Source: Candidatus Heimdallarchaeota archaeon
GTDB taxonomy: Archaea > Asgardarchaeota > Heimdallarchaeia > Heimdallarchaeales > Heimdallarchaeaceae
DNA: 64,000 bases
Assembly (NCBI GenBank): GCA_019057815.1
Contig: JAHLWR010000003.1
Location: 133,248 to 197,247 of the forward strand
Reading direction: 5' to 3'
In this document: positions 36,945 through 46,437 of the stretch, one piece after another
Layout of the letters: the number at the start of each line of letters is the position of its first letter
How positions within the stretch are numbered: position 1 is the first letter of the stretch
Made by a program: the position numbers and the translations under genes
Notes under the pieces: generated by a model
The model's database searches: none
Seen by the model: only the letters and a program-made list of their open reading frames with translations
Told to the model about the DNA's origin: nothing

Positions 36945-37247
36945 TTAATCTATATCATCATCGGGATTAATATCATAGACATCTGTTACAGGAGCTAATA
37001 GGTGTTTATACTTCCTTTTCTTACGAATATAGTTTACTAACCAACCAACAAATATAATGGAATTTAACGTAAGTGTTGCTAGCAATAATGCTGCAAAAAG
37101 CAAGGCTAAACCTATTACACCCAAACCTTCTGCTGTTGGCAATTTAATACCTATGAAAATAGTGAATAGTGTTAATAAACCATCAATGATCAAAAAAGGC
37201 CATTTGATTAACTTTTGCCATAATGGAGGTTTTGATTTAAATCCCAT
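36945..37247 (-). CDS. Small two-helix membrane protein, unknown
   Basis: A 100-residue protein with two hydrophobic segments (LIIDGLLTLFTIFIGIKLP and VIGLALLFAALLLATLTLNSI extended by IFVGWLV) and a positive NYIRKKRKYKH stretch, then an acidic tail (INPDDDID). It lies between the two VWA paralogues on the same strand. A partner role with them is possible but not shown. No family recognised. Confidence 0.6.
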   Translation of the reverse strand: MGFKSKPPLWQKLIKWPFLIIDGLLTLFTIFIGIKLPTAEGLGVIGLALLFAALLLATLTLNSIIFVGWLVNYIRKKRKYKHLLAPVTDVYDINPDDDID

Positions 37248-37423
37248 AAACTACAAAGATATAACTTATTTAAAATCATTTTGTGAAGATAGAACATAAT
37301 AGGAGTTGAAAAATTGAAACTTCAAGAATTGCAACAAGTTTTAACATCTTTCTACTAGAAGTATGAGCTTTCAATAAAAATGATTTAAAGAAAAAGAAAA
37401 AGAGAAAAGAAGTTTATGGTAAA

Positions 37424-39418
37424 CTATTCAGATTTCTGATTTTGATTCTTCTTTCTTCTCCTTACTTGTAGAATTATAAGCACAAATAATGATAAGAGGG
37501 CAAATAGCGGTTGAAGACTGCTTTCTTCTGTAGTCTTTACATCTGTGTTGATTTGAGAGGAGACATCTGTTGTTGATGTTATTCCTGTAGTAACAGCTGA
37601 AGTCATTGTTGTATATGGAGGATCATAATACCAATCATCTGTTGTAGTTATTATAGTCTCTTCTGGTTCTTCTAATGATGTAATGATTATTGCAGTATAA
37701 CCTTTAACAACAAGACCATATTGTAAAGCAAGTGAGATAATCTGAGCTCGAAGAGCATCTGTTTCACCTTCTAGAAGAACTTGATTGAGTAAGTAGGAAA
37801 GACGACGTTGAGCCCAAATAGATTCTACGTAGGGATATATAGTAGAAGGATCAGTAGCGGTATTGTAATAGCTTTCAGGACCGATAGCATACAATATAGT
37901 TGTATTAATAGAAAGAGAGGTTTCATAAAGTCCCGTAAGTAAAACCTCACTACCATTAAAGAATGGAGAATCTTTTAAAGGAACTAATGAAGCGGTTAGA
38001 TAGGCACCTTCAATATGTATGGAATATCCACTAGCAATAGGAATACCAAAATTTTTGTAGAATTCTAGAAGTTTAGTTGCTGCATCATCATCTGTTTGAA
38101 TAAAAACAAAGAATCCATTGTTTTGTGAAGCCATATTTGCCATTAATCCTTCATCAGCACCATAACCGAAAGCAACGGTTGAGATGGATACCTTCTTAGT
38201 ATTTGCTTCGCTTACGGCTGTTAATATACTAAGTGTATTAGTTATCCCAGCAGTGGGTGCACCGTCAGAGAGGACAAGCATTACATTGGCCATGTCAGCA
38301 TCTGTGAAAGTCCCTAAACCTGTAATACAAGCATCATGGAAATTTGTACTTCCACCAGCTACCAAACTATTGACCCAGTCTTTTGCTTCTTGTTTGAAAG
38401 TCTCTGAAGCTATATGAGGTTCATCCCAAAGTGTAGATACTTCTGTTTCGAAAGCTACAACAGTAAAAAGATCAATTTCAGATAAGTCATCAATTATTGA
38501 ACTGAAAGCGATCTTTGCCTGAGAGATTTTATCACCTCCCATAGAACCTGAAATGTCGATAACAAGAACATATTGTCTAGGGACTATATCCAAAACTTCG
38601 ACAATGCTGGGAGCAAGAAGATAAGTAAAGAAATTGTGTGTTCCATTAGTATGTGTAAGCAACTTGCTACCACCAATTTGGCGCTCTAAAGCATATTTCA
38701 GAGAGAGTTCAGCTGGTATAACTAAGCTTGTGGATGTATAAGTTAGACGGATTCCATTTGTTATGACTGTAGCTAGATATCCAACCAGACCAGTAACAGA
38801 ATAACCCTCTATAGACCCATAATTTGAGCGTATACTCACATCTAGCTCAAAATCCGCTTGTAACAAAGAAGTAGGAGTGGAGATTGGGAGGTCAAGACTG
38901 TAAAGACCCATTTTTCGAGTAAGTAAACCTTCAAGAAATATGGTTAAAATAGCTTCTGTACCGTTCTCAATATTCATATCGATAGTATAACCATTAGACT
39001 CAGCTTTAACTAGAACTCCTGTAAGATTAGCTTCAACAGTCTCGTTGTAAATCTCTTCAGCTATCTCTACAGGTTTAATCCTACCCCAGTAGACAAGGTC
39101 ACTCAAGGTAGCAGAAACATTGCTTAAGCGAATGCCATCTTGTACTTCGAAGAACCAACTGATTTCCGTTGCTTCAGCAGAAGCGGTATTATCGAAACGT
39201 AATTCATAAGTGAAATTGGCATAATTATCAACGATATCGCCTTTAACTTTAACAGAATATGGAAGAAGAGGATCTTGAGCTTCAGAGGAAAGGGGGAAAA
39301 AAGCTAATGTACATATAAATAAAATAATGAAAAGAAAGGATAAAATTCGCTTGTTTACCTTAATTGAGGGCATTCTAGAAACTGTAGGAGAAATATTATG
39401 GTGAATATTTTGTTTCAT
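37424..39418 (-). CDS. VIT-VWA domain surface protein (paralogue 2)
   Basis: About 664 residues with the same plan as paralogue 1: signal peptide (ILSFLFIILFICTLAFFPLS), VIT domain, VWA domain with complete MIDAS (DISGS, GGSTNFHDA, LSDGAPTAG), a longer Thr-rich juxtamembrane stalk (ITTTDDWYYDPPYTTMTSAV), and a final helix (LFALLSLFVLIILQVRRRKK). The DNA encoding part of the VIT domain is identical to paralogue 1 over 284 nt, pointing to very recent duplication or gene conversion. MKQ start at 39418 chosen by alignment with paralogue 1; the frame continues upstream to 39439. Confidence 0.88.
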   Translation of the reverse strand: MKQNIHHNISPTVSRMPSIKVNKRILSFLFIILFICTLAFFPLSSEAQDPLLPYSVKVKGDIVDNYANFTYELRFDNTASAEATEISWFFEVQDGIRLSNVSATLSDLVYWGRIKPVEIAEEIYNETVEANLTGVLVKAESNGYTIDMNIENGTEAILTIFLEGLLTRKMGLYSLDLPISTPTSLLQADFELDVSIRSNYGSIEGYSVTGLVGYLATVITNGIRLTYTSTSLVIPAELSLKYALERQIGGSKLLTHTNGTHNFFTYLLAPSIVEVLDIVPRQYVLVIDISGSMGGDKISQAKIAFSSIIDDLSEIDLFTVVAFETEVSTLWDEPHIASETFKQEAKDWVNSLVAGGSTNFHDACITGLGTFTDADMANVMLVLSDGAPTAGITNTLSILTAVSEANTKKVSISTVAFGYGADEGLMANMASQNNGFFVFIQTDDDAATKLLEFYKNFGIPIASGYSIHIEGAYLTASLVPLKDSPFFNGSEVLLTGLYETSLSINTTILYAIGPESYYNTATDPSTIYPYVESIWAQRRLSYLLNQVLLEGETDALRAQIISLALQYGLVVKGYTAIIITSLEEPEETIITTTDDWYYDPPYTTMTSAVTTGITSTTDVSSQINTDVKTTEESSLQPLFALLSLFVLIILQVRRRKKNQNQKSE
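38961..39244 (-). repeat. 284-nt block identical to 36417-36700
   Basis: The second copy of the identical VIT-encoding block, within VWA paralogue 2. The sharp edges compared with neighbouring diverged sequence favour gene conversion over a uniform recent duplication. Confidence 0.92.
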
Positions 39419-39451
39419 AATTAATCTTAGCATAGACACTTAAAAAGGTTC

Positions 39452-39473
39452 TTTGTGTAGAAGAAAACACAAA
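39452..39473 (-). promoter_or_regulatory. Operator-like palindrome before VWA paralogue 2
   Basis: TTTGTGT-N8-ACACAAA, the same arms and spacer length as at 36908-36929 but a different spacer sequence. It is followed by a TATA-like CTTTTTAAG on the minus strand. Its distance to the MKQ start is the same as in paralogue 1. Confidence 0.6.
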
Positions 39474-39709
39474 AATACCGCAAATTACCAAAACGAATTT
39501 CTTCACACAATATAAACAAATTAAAAAATGATAAAAAAGATCGAAGTGACTCATCTAGAAGAAAAATCGAAAGAAAAAAAGGAAAAGAGAGAAAGAATCT
39601 TATGTTTAATCTAGTAGAAACTAAAAGAAATACGATAAGAGAAAAAAATAGGAAAAAAGTAAGGTTAATATTGAATTGAAGAGTATAGTTACAAAGAGCA
39701 TCTATTGAG

Positions 39710-40090
39710 GTGAAAAAGATTTCATCAGAAAAAAGGAATAAAACTGACAAAACCAAAGAAAATTCTAGAGAAGAAAAAGAAAAGGAAGATGTTTTTCCTG
39801 AATTTTCACTACTATTAAGTAAAGATGATTCAATAAAAACTCCTTCAGAAACACTAGAATCTTCTAAATTTGATGAACTATCCTTAGAAGATAAACCTTC
39901 TTCACCACTTGACTCTAGTCGTCTTAAAATTTTGCTGCCAGAATTGGATAATGAAAAATTGAAGGAATTACAAAAACTTATTATGTCTGGCTGTAATAGC
40001 GAAACTTGTGATCTTAGTGACTCCAAGGGTATTGACGTTCAAATAAATGCATCAGAGGGTGGAAAGAAAAAGAGAGAAAGGAAAATATAG
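39710..40090 (+). CDS. Charged disordered protein, unknown
   Basis: A 126-residue protein of mostly Lys, Glu, Ser and Asp, starting at GTG within a GAGGTG context. One helical segment stands out (LLPELDNEKLKELQKLIMSG), followed by C-x4-C. No signal peptide or membrane helix. An opposite-strand frame (39427-40026) is Ser/Phe-rich and is considered its shadow. It lies between the VWA and beta-helix genes and points towards the latter. Confidence 0.45.
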   Translation: MKKISSEKRNKTDKTKENSREEKEKEDVFPEFSLLLSKDDSIKTPSETLESSKFDELSLEDKPSSPLDSSRLKILLPELDNEKLKELQKLIMSGCNSETCDLSDSKGIDVQINASEGGKKKRERKI

Positions 40091-40136
40091 GTTGATTTTT
40101 TTGTACAATGGGGGAAGAAGAAAAAACTATCGAAAG

Positions 40137-40148
40137 TATATATATATT
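40137..40148 (+). promoter_or_regulatory. TATA box of beta-helix gene 1
   Basis: An alternating TATATATATATT stretch lies 30 nt before the ATG at 40178. The following leader (GATAAAGAGT...AAGTGTGATTTA) is nearly identical to that of the second beta-helix gene, so expression is probably co-regulated and nearly leaderless. Confidence 0.6.
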
Positions 40149-40177
40149 TGATAAAGAGTTAGAGTAAGTGTGATTTA

Positions 40178-41665
40178 ATGAAAAAGAGAACAACAATAAT
40201 TCTACTAATACTTATATTTACAATCTACGCATCGAATACCAATGTACAAATAAATGCTGAAGAGAATAATTATAGACTTACTTTACTAGAGTTGACTCCT
40301 CATGATCCAATATCGATAACCAGTGATAGCGATTTTGAGGTTTTTCCAGGCTTGGGAACATCTGAGAATCCTTATCTTATTGATGGTTACAATATCACAA
40401 CAACGAGTACAAATGGTATTAATATTAGAGGTACAACGAAATATTTTACTGTTCGTAATTGCTATATTGATGCAGATAGCGATGGCATTTATATCGAAAA
40501 TGTAGCAGATGGTACAGCAACTGTCATTAACAACACTTGCATCAACAATGCCTATGGCATCGAGATTTGGGATTCTGTTAGTTCGACTGTCATTAACAAC
40601 ACTTGCATCAACAATGGCTTCAAAGGCATCATGCTTTCCTTTTCTGTTAGTTCGACTGTTACTAACAACATTTTTACTAATTGTGGTTTGTGTATAAACG
40701 AAGATAACACTGATGCATACATATCATATACTGTCGAGAATAATTGGGTGAATGGTAAAAAACTAGGTTTTTACACTAACCTTGACTCTACAATCATTGC
40801 TGAACCAATTTATGGTCAGTTGATATTAGTCAATTGTACCAATATGACAGTACGTGACCAAATATTAAATAACGCTACAATTGGTCTATTTCTCTGCTCC
40901 TGTACATCTTCAGCTATTATTAACAACATATGCAACAATGGCGACTACGGTATCTATCTTTACTCTTCTGGTAGTTCGACTATTTCCAACAACACGTGCA
41001 GTAATAATTGGTTCAGCATTTCTCTTGTCTATTCTGGTAGTTCGACTGTCGCAAACAACACTTGTAGCAATAACCACTGGAGTGGTATCTGTCTTGGCCA
41101 TTCTGGTAGTTCTACGGTGGCAAACAACACTTGCAGCAACAATGGTTACGGCATCAAGCTTGATTATTCCAGTAGTTCGATTGTCACCAACAACACGTGC
41201 AACAACAATAACTACTGGGGTATCTTACTTTACTCTTCTGATTTTTGTGTCGTTGCTTACAATCTTCTACAAGAAAATGAATACTATGGAGTATGCTTAG
41301 GATTAGATTCTGATAATATTCTTATTCACCATAATACCTTTGTAGACAATAATATAGGAGGAACTTCGCAAGCTTGGGATGCAGGAGCTAACAACTTTTG
41401 GTATGATACTGCAACACTTGAAGGCAACTACTGGTCAGATTGGTCAGGAACAGGTTCTTATGTTATTGATGGCTCCGCAGGATTAGAAGATCTTTATCCT
41501 CTCGATGAACCTGCTGAATATTCAGTTGAATCTACTACAGATGAAAATCCATTAAGCTTTACATTTACTCTACTAATAGTAGTAGTTCCCTTAATGCTCA
41601 CAAGGATAATCTCAAGGAAGGCAAAGAAAAATAGAACAGCTGTCAGAAACATCATAGAAACGTAG
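40178..41665 (+). CDS. Right-handed beta-helix (NosD/PbH1-type) surface protein 1
   Basis: A 495-residue protein. Signal peptide (TIILLILIFTIYASNTNV), an N-terminal ITSDSDFEVFPGLGTSENPY segment typical of secreted archaeal beta-helix proteins, then roughly a dozen 22-24 residue coils of the form NNTCSNN-x-GI-x-L-x4-SSTV. Each coil carries an N-N-T-C sequon plus Cys. A C-terminal membrane helix (FTLLIVVVPLMLTRIIS) ends in basic residues. Probable membrane-anchored, heavily N-glycosylated carbohydrate-binding or structural cell-surface protein. No lyase catalytic residues can be asserted. Confidence 0.85.
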   Translation: MKKRTTIILLILIFTIYASNTNVQINAEENNYRLTLLELTPHDPISITSDSDFEVFPGLGTSENPYLIDGYNITTTSTNGINIRGTTKYFTVRNCYIDADSDGIYIENVADGTATVINNTCINNAYGIEIWDSVSSTVINNTCINNGFKGIMLSFSVSSTVTNNIFTNCGLCINEDNTDAYISYTVENNWVNGKKLGFYTNLDSTIIAEPIYGQLILVNCTNMTVRDQILNNATIGLFLCSCTSSAIINNICNNGDYGIYLYSSGSSTISNNTCSNNWFSISLVYSGSSTVANNTCSNNHWSGICLGHSGSSTVANNTCSNNGYGIKLDYSSSSIVTNNTCNNNNYWGILLYSSDFCVVAYNLLQENEYYGVCLGLDSDNILIHHNTFVDNNIGGTSQAWDAGANNFWYDTATLEGNYWSDWSGTGSYVIDGSAGLEDLYPLDEPAEYSVESTTDENPLSFTFTLLIVVVPLMLTRIISRKAKKNRTAVRNIIET

Positions 41666-41883
41666 TATTAACAAGAGCAAAACCTTCAACACTTCCATTT
41701 TTTTACATTCTTTATATATCAGACAATAGATATAAGTGAATCACATCTAAAGTCTTTCTTTTTTGGTTTTTTTAAAGATAGGAAGATATTAGAACGGATG
41801 GGTTTACCTCATTATTCTCAAATTGGTATATAAACTCGAAAAATATTCTCGTTAGGATTATTACAGAAGAATTCTTTGCACAA

Positions 41884-41922
41884 GATATATATTCGATAAA
41901 GAGTATAATTAAGTGTGATTTA
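41884..41922 (+). promoter_or_regulatory. TATA box and conserved leader of beta-helix gene 2
   Basis: GATATATATT at 41884 is followed by a leader matching that of beta-helix gene 1 (GATAAAGAGT then AAGTGTGATTTA before the ATG), with only a few differences. Confidence 0.6.
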
Positions 41923-43554
41923 ATGAAAAAGAAAACAACATTATTGTTAATTCTACTAATAATAACGTTGTCAATCTACGCATCGAATATCAATGTACAA
42001 ATATCTGCAGAAGAGAATAAATACAGACCGATTTCGCTAGAGTTGTCAACTCATGATCCAATTACCATTACTTCTGATAGCAATTTCACAGATTATGGTT
42101 TTCTAGGAACAGGAACATCTGAGGATCCTTATCTTATTGAAGGTTACAATATCATAACAACGAGTACAAGTAGTATTCATATCACTGATACAACAAAATA
42201 TTTCATTATTCGTAACTGTTATGTTGACGCAAACAACAATGGCATTTATATCAGGTTTGCAGCTGATGGAACAGCAACTGTGATTAACAACACTTGCAGC
42301 AACAATGGTGGAACTGGCATCTCGCTTTTCTTTTCTGGCAGTTCGACGGTGGTAAACAACACGTGTAGCTACAACGATTGGGGCATCTATCTTGAAACTT
42401 CTGGGAATTCGACTATCATTAACAACACTTGCAACGACAACGACCGGAATGACATCTCGCTTCGAAATTCTGGGAGTTCGACTATCATCAACAACACGTG
42501 CAGCAACAATAACAACTATGGCATCTATCTTTACTTTTCTAGCAGTTCTACGGTGGTAAACAACACTTTTACTAATTGTGGTTTATATATATACGAAAAT
42601 ACCCTCGATGCATATCTCTCTAACACTGTTGGAAATAATTGGGTGAATGGGAAAAAACTAGGTTTTTACACTAACCTTGACTCTATGATAATTACTGAAC
42701 AAGTTTATGGTCAATTAATACTAATTAATTGTACTAATGTGATAGTACGTGACCAAATATTAAATAACGCTACAATTGGTCTATTTCTCTACTCCTGTCC
42801 ATCTTCAGTTATTATTAACAACACGTGCAACAACAATGGCTATGGTATCAGACTTTACTTTTCTAATAGTTCTACTGTTGCCAACAACACGTGTAGCAAC
42901 AACAATAGAAGTGATGGTATCAGTCTTTTCTTTTCTGACAGTTCGACGGTGGCAAACAACACGTGTAGCAACAACCACTCGGAAGGAATCTCTCTTCACT
43001 CTTCTGATAGTTCTACTGTCATTAACAACACGTGTAGCAGTAACAACTTGGAAGGGATCTATCTTTCCTCTTCTGATAGTTCGACTGTCATTAACAACAC
43101 GTGCAACAACAATTTCAACAGAGGCCTCGTGCTTGGGTCTTCTGATTGTGTCGTTACTTACAATCTTATACAAGAAAATAGATGCTATGGAGTATACTCC
43201 ACGCCTAGTTCTGAGAATAATCTTATTCACCATAATACCTTTGTAGACAATAATCTAGGAGGAACTTCACAAGCAAATGATAGAGGTACTAACAATCTTT
43301 GGTTTGATACTATAACACTTGAAGGAAATTACTGGTCCGATTGGTCGGGAACAGGCAATTATTCTATTGATGGTGATGCTAACTCAGTTGATTACTTTCC
43401 TCTCGATGAACCTGTTGAATATCCTACAGATGAAAATCAATTGAACTTCACATTTGCTCTCCTATTGTTAGTAGTTCCTTTATTCCTCAAAAGGATAATC
43501 TCAAAGAAGGTAAAGAAAAATAGACCAGCTGTCAGAAACTGCATGAGAAAATGA
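41923..43554 (+). CDS. Right-handed beta-helix (NosD/PbH1-type) surface protein 2
   Basis: A 543-residue tandem paralogue of the preceding gene with the same signal peptide type, DPITITSDSNF segment, beta-helix coils and C-terminal helix (FALLLLVVPLFLKRIISKK). It has several additional NNTCSNN coils compared with protein 1, so coil number is changing by expansion. The region around VNGKKLGFYTNLDS is shared by both. Arginine-rich frames read from the repeat on either strand are shadows. Presumed surface display; substrate unknown. Confidence 0.85.
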   Translation: MKKKTTLLLILLIITLSIYASNINVQISAEENKYRPISLELSTHDPITITSDSNFTDYGFLGTGTSEDPYLIEGYNIITTSTSSIHITDTTKYFIIRNCYVDANNNGIYIRFAADGTATVINNTCSNNGGTGISLFFSGSSTVVNNTCSYNDWGIYLETSGNSTIINNTCNDNDRNDISLRNSGSSTIINNTCSNNNNYGIYLYFSSSSTVVNNTFTNCGLYIYENTLDAYLSNTVGNNWVNGKKLGFYTNLDSMIITEQVYGQLILINCTNVIVRDQILNNATIGLFLYSCPSSVIINNTCNNNGYGIRLYFSNSSTVANNTCSNNNRSDGISLFFSDSSTVANNTCSNNHSEGISLHSSDSSTVINNTCSSNNLEGIYLSSSDSSTVINNTCNNNFNRGLVLGSSDCVVTYNLIQENRCYGVYSTPSSENNLIHHNTFVDNNLGGTSQANDRGTNNLWFDTITLEGNYWSDWSGTGNYSIDGDANSVDYFPLDEPVEYPTDENQLNFTFALLLLVVPLFLKRIISKKVKKNRPAVRNCMRK

Positions 43555-43636
43555 AACAAAAGAATAGCTAGAGCTAATGCTTTAAACTTAAGAGTCTTTG
43601 TGTGTAGTATTAAGTATTCACAAGGTCATAACAAAG

Positions 43637-43644
43637 TTTATATA
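43637..43644 (+). promoter_or_regulatory. TATA box upstream of TFB gene
   Basis: TTTATATA within caaagtttatatactag. It lies about 165 nt before the proposed start at 43808, implying an untranslated leader of about 140 nt, long for this genome. Confidence 0.55.
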
Positions 43645-43807
43645 CTAGAAACGAAGAAAGGTTTTAAAAAGTATTCGCAAAAGTTTAAAACTGTGAAAAA
43701 TCTGGGGTCATCACGAGGGTAATACTCTCATTTTTTATTCTTATGCTCACTGAGATGAGAGATTCCACCTTCTTCGTTTGACCTATCAAATTGCATGGGG
43801 TAAAATA

Positions 43808-44749
43808 TTGAGTAAAAAGAAAGAAGAAAAATATGAAGAAGAAGAGGATAAAGAGTGTCCTGAATGTGGGAGTTTTGATGTTATTCTTGACCAAACTCGA
43901 GGCGAACATATTTGCCGAAATTGTGGTACTGTAGTTGAAGAGAAGCTTATTGATGATGGTCCTGAGTGGCGTGCTTTCACTGCTGAAGAACGTTCCAAAC
44001 GTAGCAGAGTTGGTTCTCCTACTACTATTACTATTCATGATAAAGGTCTCAGCACTCAAATTGGTTGGGAAGACCGCGATGTTTATGGTAAGAAGCTTTC
44101 ACCTAAACGTCGAGCACAAATTTACCGTTTGCGTAAATGGCAGATACGCACTCGTGTTCATAGTTCCATCGATCGTAACTTAGCTTACGCTATGTCTGAA
44201 TTGGACCGTTTATCTTCACAGCTTGGTATTCCTCGCAGTGTCAACGAGACAGCAGCTAATATTTATCGAAAGGCTATTGAAAAACGTCTCATTCGCGGTC
44301 GTTCTATTGAAGCAATGATTGGTGCTACTGCTTACGCTGGTGCTCGTATCAGACGTGTTCCTCGAACACTTGATGAAATTGCTCGTCACAGCCGTATCTC
44401 TAAAAAGGAACTTGGTCGCTGTTATCGTCTTATAATCCGCGAGCTTGAAATTAAAATTCCTTTAGCCAATCCTACAGATTATATAGTCAGATTTGCTGCT
44501 GAGCTACGCTTAAGTGGTCGAACTGCTCGAAAGGCTGTTGAACTTCTTAACAGAGCTAAAGAGCATAATCTTACAGCTGGTAAAGATCCTACAGGGCTTG
44601 CTGCAGCTGCTATTTACATCGCAGGTATCACTGAGAGTGAAAGACGTACCCAACGTGAGATTGCTGAAACAGCTACTGTTACTGAAGTAACTGTTCGTAA
44701 CAGGTACAAAGAGCTTGTTAGAAAACTCAAGATAGAGGTTACAATCTAA
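43808..44749 (+). CDS. tfb: Transcription initiation factor IIB
   Basis: A TFB of about 313 residues. An N-terminal zinc ribbon (CPECGSFDVI, then HICRNCGTVV), the B-finger/linker (GPEWRAFTAEERSKRSRVG) and two cyclin-like repeats (from YAMSELDRLSSQLGIP, and from IPLANPTDYIVRFA) with a terminal VTEVTVRNRYKELVRKL. It bridges TBP-TATA and RNA polymerase. The frame opens at TTG 43778; TTG 43808 (MSKKKEE) is favoured because GGGG lies seven bases before it and the protein then starts close to the ribbon as in other TFBs. Codon use is richer in GC than neighbours, typical of a highly expressed gene. Confidence 0.95.
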   Translation: MSKKKEEKYEEEEDKECPECGSFDVILDQTRGEHICRNCGTVVEEKLIDDGPEWRAFTAEERSKRSRVGSPTTITIHDKGLSTQIGWEDRDVYGKKLSPKRRAQIYRLRKWQIRTRVHSSIDRNLAYAMSELDRLSSQLGIPRSVNETAANIYRKAIEKRLIRGRSIEAMIGATAYAGARIRRVPRTLDEIARHSRISKKELGRCYRLIIRELEIKIPLANPTDYIVRFAAELRLSGRTARKAVELLNRAKEHNLTAGKDPTGLAAAAIYIAGITESERRTQREIAETATVTEVTVRNRYKELVRKLKIEVTI

Positions 44750-44860
44750 TATCTATTTCCTCTTCAAACCTTATTTTTTTTTGTAAAAACAAATCTTTTT
44801 CCATTTTCACTTTTTTCAAAGCATTTAAGTACGATTCCTATTTTATCTTTTTGGATACAA

Positions 44861-46378
44861 TTGACTGAAGATAGGCTAATAGATAAAATTATCGATGTTT
44901 CGCTCCGTAGAGGTTTTATATGCCCTACAGCTGAAATTTATGGGGGAGCTGGAGGATTTTATGATTATGGTCCATTGGGTACTCTATTAAAACAGAAAAT
45001 TATCGATTATTGGCGTCAAAACTTTGTTCTTGATACTGATAATATTTTTGAAGTTTCAGGTTCTCTTCTTATGCCTGAATCTGTTTTTCAAGCTTCAGGT
45101 CATCTAGATGCTTTTGATGATCCTCTTACTCAATGTAGTGTCTGTAATTCTATGTTTAGAACTGATCAGTTAATAAATGATGCAGCAAACATCAGTGCTG
45201 AAGGATTATCAATAGAAGAACAAGATAAACTTATTCAAGAGCACAATGTTAAGTGTCCTAAATGTAATGAAGATTTAAGTAAATCCCGCAATTTTAATTT
45301 AATGTTTAAAACAGAAATAGGTCCCTCTGGAGGATACGCTGGTTATCTACGACCAGAGACAGCTCAGAATATTTTCATCAATTTTAAAAGATTGACAGCT
45401 TTTATGAGAAACAAACTACCTTTTGGGATTGCTCAAACAGGTTTTTCTTTTCGTAATGAAATCTCTCCTAGAAATTTCATTATACGTTTAAGGCAATTTG
45501 AACAGATGGAAATCGAGATGTTCTTCGATCCTGATGATAAAGAAGTTTCATCTCCTTTTGAAATAGCTGAGGATTTAAAAATAAATTTTGTTACTCACGA
45601 AATGCAAGAAAAAGGATGGGAAAAACCTCTATCACTTTCTCTTCAAGAAGTTAAGCAACAGAATTTAGTACCTAATGACTATTTGTTGTATTTTTTTGCT
45701 TTAGAAACAGAGATGTTAATTGATTTTGGTGTTAAACAAGAAGATTTTTGGTTTAGACATATGCTTCCTCATGAGACACCTCACTACTCAGGCGGAAATT
45801 TCGATTTAGAAGTTAATCTATCTGTTGGTCATAAGGAAATAATTGGTAATGCTTATAGAAGAGACTATGATCTGAAAAAACACTCAAAAGCTTCAAATTC
45901 GTCCTTTACAATAGCTTATTCCGATGGAAGGAAAGTTTTACCCCATGTAGTTGAACCTTCACTTGGTGTTGATCGTATCCTTTATACTGTTCTAGAAAAA
46001 TGCTATCGCGAAGATGATAGAGGTTGGAGTTGGTTTCAATTCCCTTCTATTATTGCTCCTTTGGAAGTTGCTGTCCTTCCACTAATGAAAAAAGATGGTC
46101 TAGCAAATCTTGCTTATGAAGTTCACAGGGAATTAAAGAACTCTGGATATATCTCTTTCTATGACGAGAGCGGTAAAATAGGCAAAAGGTATGCTAGGGC
46201 AGATGAAATAGGTATTCCTTATTGTATAACTATTGATTATGAATCACTAAAAGATTCATCTATGACCATTCGTGACAGAGATTCGATGAAACAAATACGA
46301 ATTCCTTTGGAAGATCTCGATATAACTCTAGGAGAACTCATGGATTCGGAAGTAGAATTCGAAGAATATGAACAATGA
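44861..46378 (+). CDS. glyS: Glycyl-tRNA synthetase (archaeal/eukaryotic type)
   Basis: Charges tRNA-Gly with glycine. A 505-residue class II homodimer type: GGAGGFYDYGPLGTLLK at the N-terminus, an inserted zinc element (CSVCNSMF ... CPKCNE), RPETAQNIFINF and FRNEISPR (motif 2), EPSLGVDRILYTVL (motif 3), and the C-terminal anticodon-binding domain (FYDESGKIGKRYARADEIG). Starts at TTG, with MTEDRLIDKIID fitting the family start. 111 nt downstream of tfb and 60 nt before rpoP. Confidence 0.95.
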   Translation: MTEDRLIDKIIDVSLRRGFICPTAEIYGGAGGFYDYGPLGTLLKQKIIDYWRQNFVLDTDNIFEVSGSLLMPESVFQASGHLDAFDDPLTQCSVCNSMFRTDQLINDAANISAEGLSIEEQDKLIQEHNVKCPKCNEDLSKSRNFNLMFKTEIGPSGGYAGYLRPETAQNIFINFKRLTAFMRNKLPFGIAQTGFSFRNEISPRNFIIRLRQFEQMEIEMFFDPDDKEVSSPFEIAEDLKINFVTHEMQEKGWEKPLSLSLQEVKQQNLVPNDYLLYFFALETEMLIDFGVKQEDFWFRHMLPHETPHYSGGNFDLEVNLSVGHKEIIGNAYRRDYDLKKHSKASNSSFTIAYSDGRKVLPHVVEPSLGVDRILYTVLEKCYREDDRGWSWFQFPSIIAPLEVAVLPLMKKDGLANLAYEVHRELKNSGYISFYDESGKIGKRYARADEIGIPYCITIDYESLKDSSMTIRDRDSMKQIRIPLEDLDITLGELMDSEVEFEEYEQ

Positions 46379-46437
46379 GAAGAAATTCTTTAGCTAACAA
46401 AGAAAAGATTAAGAATAGAAATTAAAATGGTGATTTG

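Noticed and set aside
39427-40026. 199-codon minus-strand frame, Ser/Phe-rich
   Set aside because: Antisense of a Lys/Glu/Ser-rich plus-strand gene with better start context; composition is that expected of a shadow frame.
40881-43246. Long alternative frames within the beta-helix genes (rich in Thr, Val, Arg)
   Set aside because: They arise from reading the repeated NNTC coils in other frames; no start context or independent domain.
43778-43807. TFB start at TTG 43778
   Set aside because: GGGG seven bases before TTG 43808 and the usual distance to the zinc ribbon favour the internal TTG, though the longer form is not excluded.
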